A stretch of 64,000 bases of DNA. Source: Conoideocrella luteorostrata (lineage: Eukaryota > Ascomycota > Sordariomycetes > Hypocreales > Clavicipitaceae). The translations under genes and the position numbers were made by a program. The stretch lies in contig JASWJB010000054.1 of NCBI GenBank assembly GCA_032433595.1, positions 1-64,000 on the forward strand, given 5' to 3'. The notes under the pieces are model-generated. The model searched no databases, had not been told where the DNA came from, and was given only the letters and a program-made list of their open reading frames with translations. Shown here one piece after another: positions 10,963 through 23,736 of the stretch (the first letter of the stretch is position 1; the number at the start of each line of letters is the position of its first letter).

Positions 10963-12754
10963 CTACATTGGCCGAATTTTCAGTCGAACGAGCATGGGCT
11001 GTTTTTCAATTGTCATCATGGCCCGGAGCTTGGTCCAATCGACGGCACGGTCAGGGTCAACAGAAATATTGAAAGCCCAAACTAGTCTCGCAAGGATCAA
11101 CCTCATTTCTGCCCAAGCTAAACTTTTCCCGAGACATCCTGTTGGTCCAGTGCTAAATGGTTTGCTGACCGAGAGACTGTCATTAGCGAACTTTGAAGGA
11201 CGCTGATCTGTTGGCATCCAGCGTTTAGGACAAAACTCGTACGGTGCGGCAAAGTGTTTCTTGGATCGGTTCAGAACATAGGGGCGGATTGATAATTTTG
11301 TCTGGATTTCTAAGATTTAGCAGTTATTCTTCCACAGAAAGAAGTTAAAAAAATAAAGACAAAGGAAGATAAATAGGATTTTGCTTACACCTCCAGGGAG
11401 AAAATAACCAGCGTAGGTCTCTCCACCCTGAGGAACAACTCGGGGCAGCCCTCCTGGGACTGGATTGCACAGCCGGAGACCTTCGTGGATAACCGCTTCT
11501 AGATATGGAATATTTGTAGTCGTTTCGATAGAGATCTCCTCCTCACTCCGGAAGCGTTGGCGGATAACGTTTTCCAGAGTCATGAGGCTATTGGAATTTT
11601 TGGTGAGTTGATTGAGAATTCCGCAAAGCACGGTAGCCGAAGTCTCTGAACCAGCCACAATAATAATAGCGAATGTAGATTCTATCTCTCCTTTGGACAT
11701 GTACTTGAAATCCGGGTTCTGCTTAAGGAATGGCGTCATAAAATCGGGTCGGTTTGTCTGTAGGTTAAGCCGGCGGTTAATCTTCTCGTTGGCGAATTCG
11801 GTGTGCTGCCTTTGCAGATCCATGACGCTCTTTGGCAAAAGGCTTTCCATGGCGCTAGCGATCCATGGGTAGAATCTAGTTGATGCTGCAAAGACCATTC
11901 CCTTGAGGAAATTAAACAAGGTCCTTACCCAGGGGTGATAATCACTTGTCTGTAAGCATCCAAAGGGTTCGCCAAATGCAAGGTCTCCAATGACATCTAC
12001 GGTAAAGAAGTTGATCCAGTCTGTCATATCAACCAATGCACCTTTACCTCCTGTCTCGGGGGCTGTGGACATGTCACGCAGTCGTGAAATGAACAGATCC
12101 GCATAGCCTTCAATCGTTGGCCGCTGGTCAATCAGTGCTGTGTCTGTGAAAGAATTACCGAGATATTTTCTCATTCTTGCGTGTACTTTGGCATCGGTTG
12201 TGGTGACGATATTCTGAGGCGCTCCATTTGGTGCTATGTAGTCTTGGAGTTAGCATATCATTTTTATAGTCGGCGAAAGAAAAAAAAGAAAAGACAAAGA
12301 GTTAAAGATTTTATACCGACATACCAATGTACCATACTGGATCTTTAGAAGTCTCCTTGTGACCGGGTCGATACTCGTATATATCCCTCCAGGCTTCATC
12401 CGTGGCAAAAGAAATCTCATTAGGACCGACGCGAACAACGTCACCATATTTGTCATGAATCTCTGCGTGCTCTTTGACCAGCGTGCCGGTCAGAAGAGCT
12501 TTGATGTAAGGGATATAGGATGCCGCCCACAACTTCGGGCCAGGAAATTTAGAGAGCGGGTGAAAGTAGATGTTGCGGACAAAGACACCAATTGGATACT
12601 AGAAATCGAATTAGTGCGCGGTGCAACACCCATAATAAACAACGCCATGTGTCGCGGCAAGAGACCCTACGAGAAGCAAGAGGCTAACAGTGATAGCAAG
12701 CTTCAAAGCAAAGCTGCTTGCGACAGCATCGATCAATGTTTGAAAAGAACTCAT
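10963..12754 (-). CDS. Cytochrome P450 monooxygenase
   Basis: Four exons (12754-12644, 12598-12325, 12233-11389, 11301-10963) give 522 residues, the usual P450 length. A hydrophobic N-terminal anchor (about residues 15-35) is followed by the proline-rich hinge FHPLSKFPGPKL. The I-helix shows IIIVAGSETSATVL, the K-helix EXXR is EAVIHEGLRL, and the haem-binding loop is FSTGPTGCLGKSLAWAEM with its cysteine. The first intron is only 45 bp but has a CTAAT branch point and restores frame. It is an ER-bound haem-thiolate oxygenase; the overall style is that of P450s from secondary-metabolite clusters. No metabolic partner is adjacent. The RiPP locus begins 6.6 kb away, so a role there is possible but unsupported. 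Confidence 0.92.
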
Positions 12755-14010
12755 TTTTGGTGGGAGGTGGGCAGCCTTTCGGGGTACACGTGTGAGTGCG
12801 GTGTAGAAGCAAACGAAGACTGGTAATGCGCAAGAAATATTTCAATAGACCTGTATCGGCACCTCAAAGTGGTTTGAGCGATGGAGCATCCAGCTTCCAC
12901 AGAATTCTGCTGGGGGGATGAAGGTCATGTTGCATAAATCACAGTCACGAGTCTCGCGGCCGCAAAGTCGAACCAACACAACTGTTGGACATGCAAAGTA
13001 CTCCGAAGAGAACATCGGATGTCCCAACCACCAATGATAGCGTCGGCGATCCACTTTATTCCCCGAGGAAGCCACACTTCGGTCACGGATCACCCAGAAT
13101 CCCCGAGACGCTCAGAGCATGTATCCCAGAGCCTAGCAAGTGCGTTGTAGCGAGCTATAACAAACAGGATTATATGAACCTTTGGTACCATAAAAAAATA
13201 GGCGGCAAGCTATGAGGTCCTTTTGGTTGCTATATTTTATTAGCCAATAAGCTCCACCGCTACATGTCTTCACTCCTGGAGCCCCTCTAATGTCACACAA
13301 AAAATGGCGTAGCCAGAGGCCACTTTTCATGTGTAGTTATGACCCTTAAATAGGCTCATGTTTTACTGTGACATCTAAATTTAGAAGGAGGTGGTGGGCT
13401 GAAGGCGGCAGGATGACACTATGGCAGGACGTCAGGATGGAACTATAACAGGGTGATAATGGCATTATGGCAGGACGTCAGGATGGCATTATATCATGGC
13501 GGCAGGGCGGTAGGATGGCAAGATAAGCAGGACGATGCCGCACAGTGTTATTGGAGCGAATAGCGCTATTGGGGTTCTTGACTGCACGGGTACTTTCCGT
13601 CTTGTTGTTGCCTATTAGCGTTGCCTGGATTTTAATAATGTTTGTACTAGCAACACGAAATTGATGATCAAGGGACTTCAGCCAAAATAGCCGCGGGCAG
13701 TTGGTGTAGGAGCAATAGGCAGTTTTCCCTAGCTGATTCGCAATCTAAGTAATGTGTATGCAAGGAAATCATGTACAATCTGGTTAATTCTATGCTAGCC
13801 GCGGGCACAGGCTTTTTGTAATTCCTCACTCTATTTCCATCTAAATAGTGCCTAAAATCTTGGGTGAATCTAATTTCTTGGCTTGTCACAGTACTAACAC
13901 AGTCGCTTATAAACTAGGCGCTTCTTTCTCCTCCTTTCCTTATCGCACTCAAGTAAAAAAAAAAAAAACTATAAAAGAAGAAATATTTTCGTAGTAATTA
14001 ACGTAATTCT
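12755..14010. other. Non-coding stretch upstream of the P450
   Basis: No gene is supported. It includes the P450 promoter side and a short tandem repeat described separately. Purine/pyrimidine runs (poly-A near 13955) are present. Confidence 0.4.
13404..13520. repeat. Short imperfect tandem repeat (GGCAGGACGTCAGGATGGMA family)
   Basis: The 20-mer ATGGCAGGACGTCAGGATGG occurs at 13421-13440 and again at 13467-13486, with partial copies (GGCGGCAGGATGACA, GGGCGGTAGGATGGCA) on either side. No element type is recognised. Confidence 0.6.
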
Positions 14011-14656
14011 TTAGCATGCCATCAGAATGCGTGCTGAAAGATGATCCATCACAATAAAGATTTCATGACGAACTGGAACGATGTCTAGTCCTGCGATATC
14101 TGACATGTCGTTCTTATGTCCTGTAGAACTTTTGCTCAGCATTCCGTTTCTTCGCATTACTTGGAAGCGGACAAAATGGCTCAACGCATGTCTGACATGT
14201 GTTATATATATCAAGGCCCTCTTTATCACAGTCCGCTCGGATTTCTTCTTAGTCTGTTTGCACTGTTCGATTGCTGCCTTGCGCTCGCGGAAACATTCGG
14301 CCTGCTGCTTTGTCTTGGGCTGCTGCTGCTGTGTGTAGTTTGTGACGGAGGCTGCGTCTGTTGTTGTCGCTGTTGTTGTCGAAAAGATATTTAGTGACCT
14401 CACACTCTTGCACTTCAGTACGGTTGATACTCAACCCAATAAAGAAAGGATAAGCCGCCAATAGAAGCTTAGCAGAATGGATCCCTGGCCGTCCTGGATA
14501 GCCCTGACGTGACGAATAGAGATGGTCTTCCAGGGTAGCCAGGATAGCCAGGTCTTTACAGCGGAGATGGAGAGATAGGCAAGCCGGTCGTAACGGCCGC
14601 AACGGTGCAGATGGTGCTGCTGATCGTAAAATGACCATATTTAAATACAGGCTCAC
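14011..14656 (-). CDS. Doubtful hypothetical open reading frame(s)
   Basis: Two overlapping minus-strand frames (14656-14249 and 14403-14011) are open. The second begins with Thr- and Gln-rich text from CAA/CAG and ACA repeats, followed by basic sequence (KKKSERTVIKRALIYITHVRHALSHF). No family is recognised and opposite-strand frames are equally long, so coding status is doubtful. Confidence 0.15.
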
Positions 14657-15703
14657 ATGGTAATTCTTGCGTTCAAGGTTCTCCCCGGAGAACGCAGCCT
14701 GGCCGCAACCTCAGACCCGTGGGATGGGATGGCTTTGAATGTCACCATTTGAAGATAAAGATGACCCTGACCTCTAGGTATGTAGAGCTTTGATCAATGT
14801 ATATCGGATAAATGCCTGTCCAAGATTGGCCACTCAGGTAACTCTTTGAAAATGTATTTTGTCCTTGGATTCAAGGGGCCCGTTTTCCTCTTTGTCATCC
14901 TACAGGCACTATATACTTAACGACACACCTGTATTCTGTCGAATAGTGTGGCAGTGCCTCGCACAATGAGGCTGTGCCTTGAATGATGGGACAGTGCAAG
15001 ATTGAGAGGCCTTCCAGGATGAAAGCGGGTATAATAGGAAGCATGGTGGAAGGAATTAGAAGGGAAGAACTTAGACCATTAGTCATCACATCATCGATTT
15101 ATATGCATTTTATCCTCTTCAAATCCGACTCATACTGCTTCCATCAATTCCAGGCAACCTTCTTTCACTCTCTCAACGAAAGCTTGACCGCGCTAGTGAG
15201 TTTCCGTGTCGATGACGGGAACGGCGCACTGTTTCTGATGGCACGGGGACCTTTATACACAATGAACATAAGAGTCTAGCACGTTTCACGGCAGAGTTAT
15301 GGTTGTGATAAAAGGCACATACGGCGATTTTATTCCACCACATGCTGTGTTCACTATATTCAGCAACGACTAAAAAAAATGGGGGCTAAGTGGTAGTGCA
15401 ATGGCGCTCTGTGGGTTGGATCCTGTTGGTCTCATCTGTGATAGAGCTAGCCTTGAAAGTAGCAGCTAAGGCTCTGTGGCTGCGATATCTCGCTGTAATA
15501 GCAGTAATCCGGATGAATCACTCTCAGTATCTTCTGTCACACGGCTCCTATTTTGCTGGCTGTATACACTACAGTAGAGTGGCAAATTTTGCTAGATAAT
15601 GTTCATAACTGGTAAGCTTGTTGTATATAACGGCCTATATTGATCGTGAATAGCCTATATACTAGCCGGCATGCAAAGTATACTTTCACGATGACCGTAG
15701 CTG
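14657..15703. other. Non-coding stretch
   Basis: No supported gene. A tRNA-like A-box/B-box pair near 15385-15420 was considered and rejected (see rejected items). Confidence 0.35.
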
Positions 15704-16428
15704 CTAGTTTCTTAATATACTGCGCTCCTGCTCTAAAAGGTCTCTCTCTCTTTGAGTCAGGAACGACCGTTTAATCTTGGAAGGGAGATTCGTATAAAAA
15801 CAAGGTTCCTGTGATGTACTTTTGAACAATTGTCGAGCGCTAATCTGTGCGTGTTCATTGATAATCTCACATCGTGCCTGGAGCAGATATATATTGTTAG
15901 CCAGCAGAGAATAGTCAGCGTAACTTGGCTTTCGAGAACACGTGTTCATACCTTGTGCTCCTGGCGTGGGGGCTGTAGGTGTTTGCGGTTCAGCCTTAAA
16001 GGTCTGCTTATGTTTACTCGGCCCAAACAATCCAATAAGTGCCCTTGAGGATCCGATTGAATATCTAGTTCAATGTAGTCGCGGGTGTGGATTCGGCGGG
16101 ACTGGGATCGGCCCCGCCGATCAGGTAGACTTAATTGTGCCCTACCAGCACGAACAATTTCGACTGATTTAGCCAACATAGGCTCTGGAGGTGTGTTGGT
16201 ATATCCAAAGGTGCATCGATTGAGCGCTTTCCCACAGATTTTTCTGGATAAATCCGAGCCAGATTTAGAAGTTGGCCACGGCTGCTTCATAAACAACCAG
16301 CCGCCATGCTCACCGGCATTGATGAGATCGCTGAGCGACAAGCCAAAGTCAGTGTCCTGGTGGATGTGACTTGTGGAAAGACCTTTGCCACAGTCTATTG
16401 GTAATGACTGAGCCCGTACGGGATACAT
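15704..16428 (-). pseudogene. Hypothetical protein relic in two frames
   Basis: The minus-strand frame 16428-15946 (160 residues) and the overlapping frame 16030-15704 (108 residues, ending LTQRERDLLEQERSILRN) both look moderately coding. The change of frame lies near 16030, where FGPSKHKQTF replaces CLGRVNIS. One old gene with a frameshift or an unseen intron would explain this. I recognise no domain. The C-terminal part is charged and possibly helical. Confidence 0.25.
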
Positions 16429-19392
16429 ATTGCCGCGAAATTGGTCTGCCTTTTGCTAACAGGCTCAATAAGCTTAAATGCCGATCCGACAGGCGACAAC
16501 GAGACCGCGGTGAAATGTCGTAATAAATTCAGGAAATGTAATTGCCCAGCAACTTGGAGAAAAAAAAAACAGAAATTCAAAGTGAGCCTAGATAGTTTTT
16601 AAAAATACACAGGCTCATTGCTCATATCCTCTTCGGCGAGGTTGGTTGATTGAAACAACTGAAGAGCTTTGCCAATTTATAATAGCTCATAGATGTATGA
16701 ATCAGCAGGTGGCCATCGATGATCGGACTCGTTCGTTCTCGATCCTTCGTGAACAGCTAAGTTCTGCGCGTTCAGACGCAGCCGCGTGCGGTTTAATTTA
16801 CGTCTAAGTTTACATAAAACCGCTCGGGTCAGAGACAGAGCCAAAACTGTGGGTAGTCAGTGAGTGTAATTGGCTGTGCGCCCTGTTGTGGGTCCGGCTG
16901 GCCATGTATGTATGCAGCCCAAATAATTGAAGACGGTCAATTCCGTTATCCTTCTACCGCTCTGCCCGCCTTGGCGCAAGGACACAAGACAAGGAGACAT
17001 ATGCAGCTATCGCAGAGGACTCCTCGTTACAGTGAGGGACTTGAAATTACCCCAACGAATCCTGGATCTAGCCAGGCAGCCCTGGGCTAGTGAGGGCTCT
17101 AACGGCGTTTTGAGCAAACCTGTACGGAGTACGGGTAAATGGCCACGGAAGAAGGCAGCATTTACCTGCAAAGGGTGTTTTGTTTATGAACATTTAGTAG
17201 AGAAGAACCCCTTCTATTCTAGAATCGGTAGAACCGTAAGCATATCCGTGCGGCAGTCCTTGGGAGGAGCCCCCCTTAATTTATCACCTGTCAGGCGCAT
17301 GCGTTGTCTTATAGTAGTAGAAAAGAGCCCCGTGCGGGTGTTTTGCGGGTCTCAAACAAACCCTCCGGCCATCCGGCCAGTATACGCGCGACATGAGCAA
17401 TGCAATCAAATTTTTGCATGGCAGAAGCTTTCCTGTCTTCCAAGTGTCTTGATGACGGGCCGCCTGTTCTGCACCCTGAACCCTGAAGAGAGGCGATCTG
17501 CAGAGACAACTTTGGTGATGAATAGCCCCCGATTGGTTGACTGGGTTAACTGAGTTGACGAATTCATGTGGACATGAACTGATGTGTGCGGGCTTGCGGG
17601 CGCTCTCAATTTGGCTTTCATCCCAAGGCCATCAAAAGCTTATTGTTCAGGTTAAAACACAACATGACTCTGCTTCCTATTCTCCGTAGATATGCCGCAG
17701 GGAACTGAGCCTTCAGAGTTCCAGCTTTTGGCTGCTTTGCTGCCGTTGACAAGCCATAGATGATGCGATTGATGTCAGCGCGAGGAGCTTTGCCTGCCCA
17801 TATTCTTGCTGTTCTTCTGTCCGTTTTCTACCTCTGAGCAGAATATGCATCCTTCCTTTTTAATAGAGTGTAGATGCGTAACCCCAAGGCTGTACGCATT
17901 TGGTGCCTGGCTGTCGATGAAGACGCCGCGCAGTTTGTTGCCACGCTCATGTTCAGCGCCAGGCCTCTGAGCTGGCCGGACCCCTGCACTCAGTTCGGTC
18001 GCTGCCACACCAGAAACTAATTGTGGCGTGTAATTGCAGTGTGTAATTGCAGTGTGTGCGTGGTTGTTGGTATGCACGCCTTGCCCCCATTATCGCTCTG
18101 CTCCATGCCCTGTCTTGTGCCGTGACAGCTTACCACGGCCAGTTTCCAGACCGACCAGCCAAATCGCAATTCCAAGGTGGCTCATCTCATTCTTGAACTC
18201 CATATACGTTGCAATTCTTGCCGAGCTCATCCGTGCGTTAGCACTGTATGCCACATGATTTTAACTTTGTTAGTGTGTTTTCCGGTTATAGTGCAACGGC
18301 GTCGGATCGCCGAAATTTCCGTTTGAGGAAAGGCTGGCTCGTCTGATTTGAAACTAATGCCGTTATCCGATGCCGGCAAAAATAAAAAAATTCTTAAGGT
18401 GGCGGAGGAAGGGAATGTCATTATCTCCACTCCTTTATTGTAAACAACGCCAGGCTTAAAGCGACATCAAGCTACGCGTTGTCATCGACGTCAAAGGTTG
18501 TGTCATGTCTCTAATCTAGGGCCCGCCTTTGACATGCCTGATTGTCTCTGACAGATGATTATCAAGTGCTTGCTGCTGAGGTGGGTGAAAGACCCAGCCC
18601 GATCCGAATTAAAATGCTACCAAGAATAAAAATCCTATTGAGTCAAGTAGAGTGTGAAGGTAAGCTTCTGGTGAATTACAAAATAGTAGGGAATAGGTTG
18701 CGTAGTAGATACTATATACCTATTATTATACAATTTCATAGCATGTAGCGACAAATTTGGCTAGCTGAGAGTCCTCGGGAATCCATCTGTAGGAAGCACA
18801 GGGGCTTCTGGTGACGAGGGTATCGATACCTGAAGGTGAAGCAAAACAATTCAATTCATCTGATCCGGGTTATCTAAGAGAGAAGAAGAGGAAGAGGAAT
18901 GCTCCCGAGCGCGCCGCATAAAAGAGGCGCCCTAAGGTGGCCACATGACCTTATCCGCCATTGCTCGTACGCTTGACGAGGGATTCCAATACCATCAGCC
19001 CGTCAATCACTTACAATGTTAATAAAAGTTGCTTTTGTAAACACTATGAAAGGAAGATATTAATAAAGCAGGACAATGGCAATAGGATTCCGTTGAAAGT
19101 ATTACGTCCGTAAAGTGTACTCCTGTCATGCTCCCTATAATACCTGCTCCTCCTCCTGGAGGCCTCTTAGAGGTTTCCCACTTCCATAGCTGCTCAAATC
19201 CTCTTAATTTTGCGCTGTCCTGGTTATCTGAGGCAAAGCCTCACTGTCCGACATCTTTAGCACACTAGTAAGTCTAGTTACTTACGCCACTGATCATCCT
19301 GTCAGAAGCAATCATCGTTCCAACAATACGCCCGCTGTTCAGTTGTGCAGGAGCATCTCAGTAATAACAACAGTGTTGCGTCGTCTAATTCA
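16429..19392. other. Long non-coding spacer left of the RiPP locus
   Basis: About 3 kb without a supported gene. Open frames such as 16927-17553 lack family signals. A GTACGGAGTAC palindrome-like motif sits at about 17124. The stretch probably marks the left border of the RiPP gene group. Confidence 0.4.
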
Positions 19393-21212
19393 TCAACTCT
19401 CACCCATTTCCAACCTGCTCCTACTCGCTCTAAGCTTGGAAAGATTGATGGAAGTCACAACTAATAACGCAGAGCCAAACAAGCAGCCTGCAATAATAAA
19501 AGGAAGTCCAATCCAAGCACCGCCCAGCTCCAAACCAAACCTGAAGGATGCAGCAAGTATCGGACCTGCCATGACCGACCCCATTGTTTCGAAAACACTC
19601 ATGGTGGTATACATCGTATTGGCATGGTGCCTGTCAACGATGGAGGCCAGTAAACTACGAACAAGCGGGGGGTAGCCGTTGCCCAGGGAGAATAGACTCA
19701 GCCCAACACACATCAAAGTGACGGTCTTGGAAAACCCAATTGTGAAGGCACCCAATGTGGACATCAAGACGCTTATGCGTACTAGCCACAAATTTCTGCC
19801 CTGAATTTCCGATGACGTGCTTCCAAGACGTATTTTGCTGGCAGTAGGAAGTATTACGGTAAGTAGCGTCAGAGTGCAAAATGCCTGAAGGGTCAACAGA
19901 AGACCAGCCTGGGAAATATCCCAGATTCAAGTTAATTGAGTTTCCTTCTGCGTACGTACGTCTTGACCTGAAGGCGAAAAGGAATGAATGAAGAGAAAGA
20001 AAAAGCTCACCTCAGACCATGACCATCCATATCGTTTTGTGACAAACTGAAGAAGAACCTCTTGCGCCAGGCGTCCAAGGGAGGTGACGAGAAAAGTAAG
20101 CAGCAGCATGACAACGACGGTATTGTTGTGCGCAAACCACATGGCGGCCTGCCCGATGCCAATGACCGTCTCACGCACCGTCACCGTCACCGCCCGCACC
20201 GGCAACGGACAATGTTCGAGCTGTGTTGCTTTCCGAGTTGCTTGGTACTGTGGAACTCTAGGTACCGAGAAGACCAAGCTTGTCGCGAGCCACATGCACC
20301 CGAGACCGCAGTATATCGGAAGCCATTTGTTGATCTCGATGAGCAGATACACGAGTGGACTGGCGATGAGCTGGCTTCCGAGAACAGTGGCTGTCATGTA
20401 AAAAAAAACGATAGATCTAAGAGTATTAGCTATTTTCAGTTTTTGGATTAAAGATTCCTGCATTGTGTAAGTGTACCTTTGCTGCTCGCTCACGGCATTG
20501 CTTGTGATGGACAAGGTCAGAGCGTTGAAAACCGGCGCACCGCCTCCAACGAAGCCGAAAGCAGATGCCAACCAAACCGTGCGCGGAGGAAAAACAAATG
20601 GCAGCGAACCTAATGGGATTCTCCGCAGTCAGCATCACATCGGATTGTCATTGCTGGCTGGCTGATAGGCTAAGAAATCTAGAGCAAATCTAGAGCAAGG
20701 CATGCGAGATGCGAATGCAACGAACAGACAAGAACGCTGAAGCTGCTGGCTAGGGCGCCGCCCAAGACAGACAAGCCGAGCACAAACTCCTTATCGTGTC
20801 TGTCAGCTAGTAGCCCGTACGGCACGGCGGTCAGGAGGCCGGGGACGATGTCAAACGTGACCTGCCATCCGCGGATAAGTGACAGCTCTGACTGCACGAT
20901 ACTGCCCTTACAGCGGGGGTCGTCGGCGCCGCGCACGTCGGGTGTGATGCTTTGGCAGATGTTTTCTTCCAGAATTTGATTCAGCGCAATGGTTATGAGA
21001 TAGAGGCCGGTTTCGAGGAGGATATTTAACACGAAGCAGAGAATCACCGGGACGGGGGGACGAGTCGCCAACGACGGAGCGTGAGGAGCGTGGGAATTGG
21101 GCAGCAAAGGTCCCCACTCGCTGCAAACAACGCCGTCCACGTGGTCACCGTTGTTGTCTGAGGTTGTGCAGCTGGTGCATCTGACGCCGGGCGGTCCGTT
21201 GTCTCGCGCCAT
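19393..21212 (-). CDS. MFS transporter of the RiPP locus (UstT-like role)
   Basis: Four exons (21212-20726, 20609-20477, 20416-20011, 19908-19393) splice in phase to 513 residues. About twelve hydrophobic segments are visible, starting with VPVILCFVLNILLETGLYLI. The loop between helices 2 and 3 carries the major-facilitator signature as VPYGLLADRHDKEFVLGLSVLGG. A long extracellular-type loop follows helix 1 (ENICQSITPDVRGADDPRCKG), a pattern seen in fungal transporters of this subgroup. The start at 21212 was chosen because upstream in-frame sequence is low in coding character. It is followed by the tyrosinase on the same strand. Ustiloxin clusters encode one MFS exporter (UstT), so export of, or self-protection against, the peptide product is the likely role. 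This is inferred from context. Confidence 0.85.
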
Positions 21213-21698
21213 CGCTCTTGCCTCTCCACCTGGGCGGGGTGGCTGAAAACAGCGAATAAACGGAATATCCGGCCGATACAACTGTTGACGCGAGATGGTA
21301 TGGGATTTTTGCGCAGGGTCAGGAAGTTTGTTGGTGAACTTATGCATCCTTGAATGAAAGAAACTTGCTTGTCTCTTCGCTGCATCACGTTTCACATGTT
21401 GGGCAAGATAAAACAGATGCGCCTAATCAGCCGATGAACAGACCGGGGCATCACCATCACTGCAGCTCACATGCAGGCAAAGCCGCCTTGGGAAGGCTGC
21501 CAAGATAACCGCAGTGAGCTTTGCATACTGTGAGTGTGTGTCCGGCCTTTATTTTACCGGAACAATCAATGTCTCACGTCGGAAATTTAAATAGCGTCGT
21601 CATCAAGTTTGTCATTTTCATCGCGTCTACTGTCGGACTACCTACGCTTCTCAAACATCCTCGTCAGCCGTATTTCCACCCCCGCATCAACAGAGTTC
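21213..21698. other. Spacer between transporter and tyrosinase (same strand)
   Basis: Holds the transporter promoter side and the tyrosinase 3' end. No other feature was recognised. Confidence 0.4.
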
Positions 21699-22879
21699 CT
21701 AGTATGTATAGCAGAGTACGCTGCCTTCTGTATCTAATACCGCCCCCACTGAGACATCCTTCGTGAATCCACCGTACATCAGCATGTCGGTGTGGCTTGC
21801 GGGCTTGGTTGAGTTGTACATGTGCTTTCCGGTGTATTCGAATAACCTGTGCTTCGCATCTTCTCGCTGCCATCTCCACCATATGCGGTCAAGATTGACA
21901 TGGTGCAGGAAGAAGAGGGGATCTGGTCTCAGTCAGCTGGGCGCTGCCCCGCAGGAATGGCGCACGCGTTGTCGAGCTGCTTACCGTTGGCGGCTGTCAT
22001 GGCCTTGAAGTCTCCATTAATGGATGTATGTAGTGTGTTGTGTAGATCCCTCTCGACTTTCCGCAGAAAAGCAGTATAATTTCTCTGCCGCAAAATGGAC
22101 CCGATGTTTTCAGGACTGAACTTTGTCCCAGGAAGATGGCCCACGACATCACCATCTCGGAACCCTCGCGACAAGCAGTGTTGGACGCGCGTGTGATTGT
22201 ACAGTATCGGGCGCAAGTCCACAAAGGGCCCGCTGGTTACGCAACGTCCCCCGCCAACCGTCTCAAGGCCTTCTGAGTCCCCGTCGCCGCCGAAACCAGT
22301 GACGCTGTCCCAGATTGACGAACTGGCAAGGTCCATCCAGTCAAGAGACCAGTCCCAGTATCTAGCGCCTGTCCCGTTAGCTCCACGTCGTCCCATGACG
22401 GTACATGTACGGATTATTGGGGAAAAGCCACGTACGGCATCAAGCCCTGGTAGCCACAGTTTGATTTCAGTGTCGATTCGATCACCGACAATATGTATCG
22501 GTGCCAGGGCAGAAAGCAAGCCGACCGATGACCTGCACAGCGCTCAGCCATTAGCCATTCCACGCATCGGATTGCGGTGGTATCAAGTCCCCTTGAGATG
22601 CCGTAGCATACACCATATACCACCCTTCATTTCAGCTGACCAAATTAACAATAACAACTTACACCAGGACCCAATGCCTCCGTGAAGCGCCGCGATATCA
22701 TCATAGGTCGAGATGCTCGGATCCCGACTTGAAGGAGTTTTGCTTATGCACTTGATGGCACGAATGAATTCATGCTGCTCCGTTCGGTTCAAGGCTCTCC
22801 ATTCGCGGCGGATACGTGGGTCTGCGCAGACGATATGCTTGGTATTGGCGGGGAGTTGCGCGATCTGGTTGACTGCCAA
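21699..22879 (-). CDS. Tyrosinase-type type-3 copper oxidase (UstQ-like)
   Basis: Exons by splice and phase: up to 22663, 22532-22436, 22361-21985 and 21922-21699. The CuA site reads ALHGGIGSW then CHRSACFLPWHRY, and the CuB site reads LHNTLHTS, then NDPLFFLHHVNLDRIWWRWQ, so copper-ligand histidines are present in the expected order. The aromatic block PYWDWSLDW lies between. Total length is near 350 residues, typical of short secreted-pathway fungal tyrosinases. In-frame sequence upstream of 22879 (SALITCLVLWLAVNQ) looks like a signal or anchor segment, but no ATG could be joined to it, so the 5' end is unresolved and the start given is only the limit of certain coding. In ustiloxin biosynthesis UstQ acts with UstYa/UstYb in oxidative cyclisation of the core peptide, and the same role is likely here. 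Confidence 0.9.
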
Positions 22880-23736
22880 CCAGAGAACGAGACAAGTAAT
22901 GAGTGCTGAGGAAGAATATGTGCATATTGATCCCAGACGAGCGTGCAGGCTGTCGTGGGTCGAAATCTAAAGGTCAGCTAGAGACTTCACCCAGAAACCG
23001 TGCCATGGCTCATTTACAAACCTTGATCGGGCGACGGCATATTTGTTTTGGCGTTCAGAGTCTGCGTCCCCAAGAGCAGCGTGGCGTGGCCTTGATTCAG
23101 AGGAAAGTAGTCTCATGCTTCCCTTGTTCCAATACTATTTGAGGTTGCAAAGACTCGCCTGGCCATCATGAACTGAAGATGAGCTGTGTACTAACTGACC
23201 AACGCCGTACGGTCGTCGTTGCGATGAATGCGGTCAAGACCATCGAAACGAGTCCTGCCCCTTCTTGATCTGATCTGCAGGAGCCGGAAGGACGCCCCAC
23301 GCCCCACGCACAGCGCGCGCTTACCCTTTTGGGCCTTTGAGCGTCAGCATCCTATCCCACTAGGCCTACAACCGTTTCGCTAAGGGTCCGGGCCGTGAAA
23401 ATTGGCGCCAGCCCGTCCATCCATCATCACCAGACCATCCACCAATATACAAATATGGAGCTCACGTAGCCCGCATGGGTTGGTGGTTCTAGTCAATTTC
23501 CCCCGAATTCCCCGCTTCTGGCGGACATCTGGGCACAAAAGACGCACGAGGCGCGATGAGACCACTTTTGACACTAGCTTAGGCGCCGTTCCCTACAAGT
23601 CGTGCGTCACTTCAAGTTGGTTTACGTCTACTTCTAGCTGCGTAGTTATACAACCAATTTATGCCTTCCTCTTCCTCCATGAAAGCTATTGACTCGTCTT
23701 TTGACACTCTGGCCAGCATTTACAGCCATATCCATC
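22880..23736. promoter_or_regulatory. Divergent intergenic region between tyrosinase and UstYa-like gene
   Basis: About 0.8 kb between two divergently transcribed pathway genes, so it should carry the promoters of both. It likely also holds the missing first exon of the tyrosinase near 22900-23000. No operator could be assigned by eye. Confidence 0.45.

Noticed and set aside
10963..12754. Assigning the P450 to the RiPP pathway as a UstC counterpart
   Set aside because: It lies 6.6 kb outside the gene group with a long non-coding gap between, and sequence motifs seen are common to all P450s.
15385..15425. tRNA- or SINE-like A-box (GGGCTAAGTGG) and B-box-like (GGTTGGATCC) pair
   Set aside because: The spacing is too short, no acceptor stem or anticodon arm can be folded, and the B box deviates from consensus.
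16927..17553. 208-residue plus-strand open frame
   Set aside because: No domain or family signal, overlapped by opposite-strand frames, and not joined to plausible exons.
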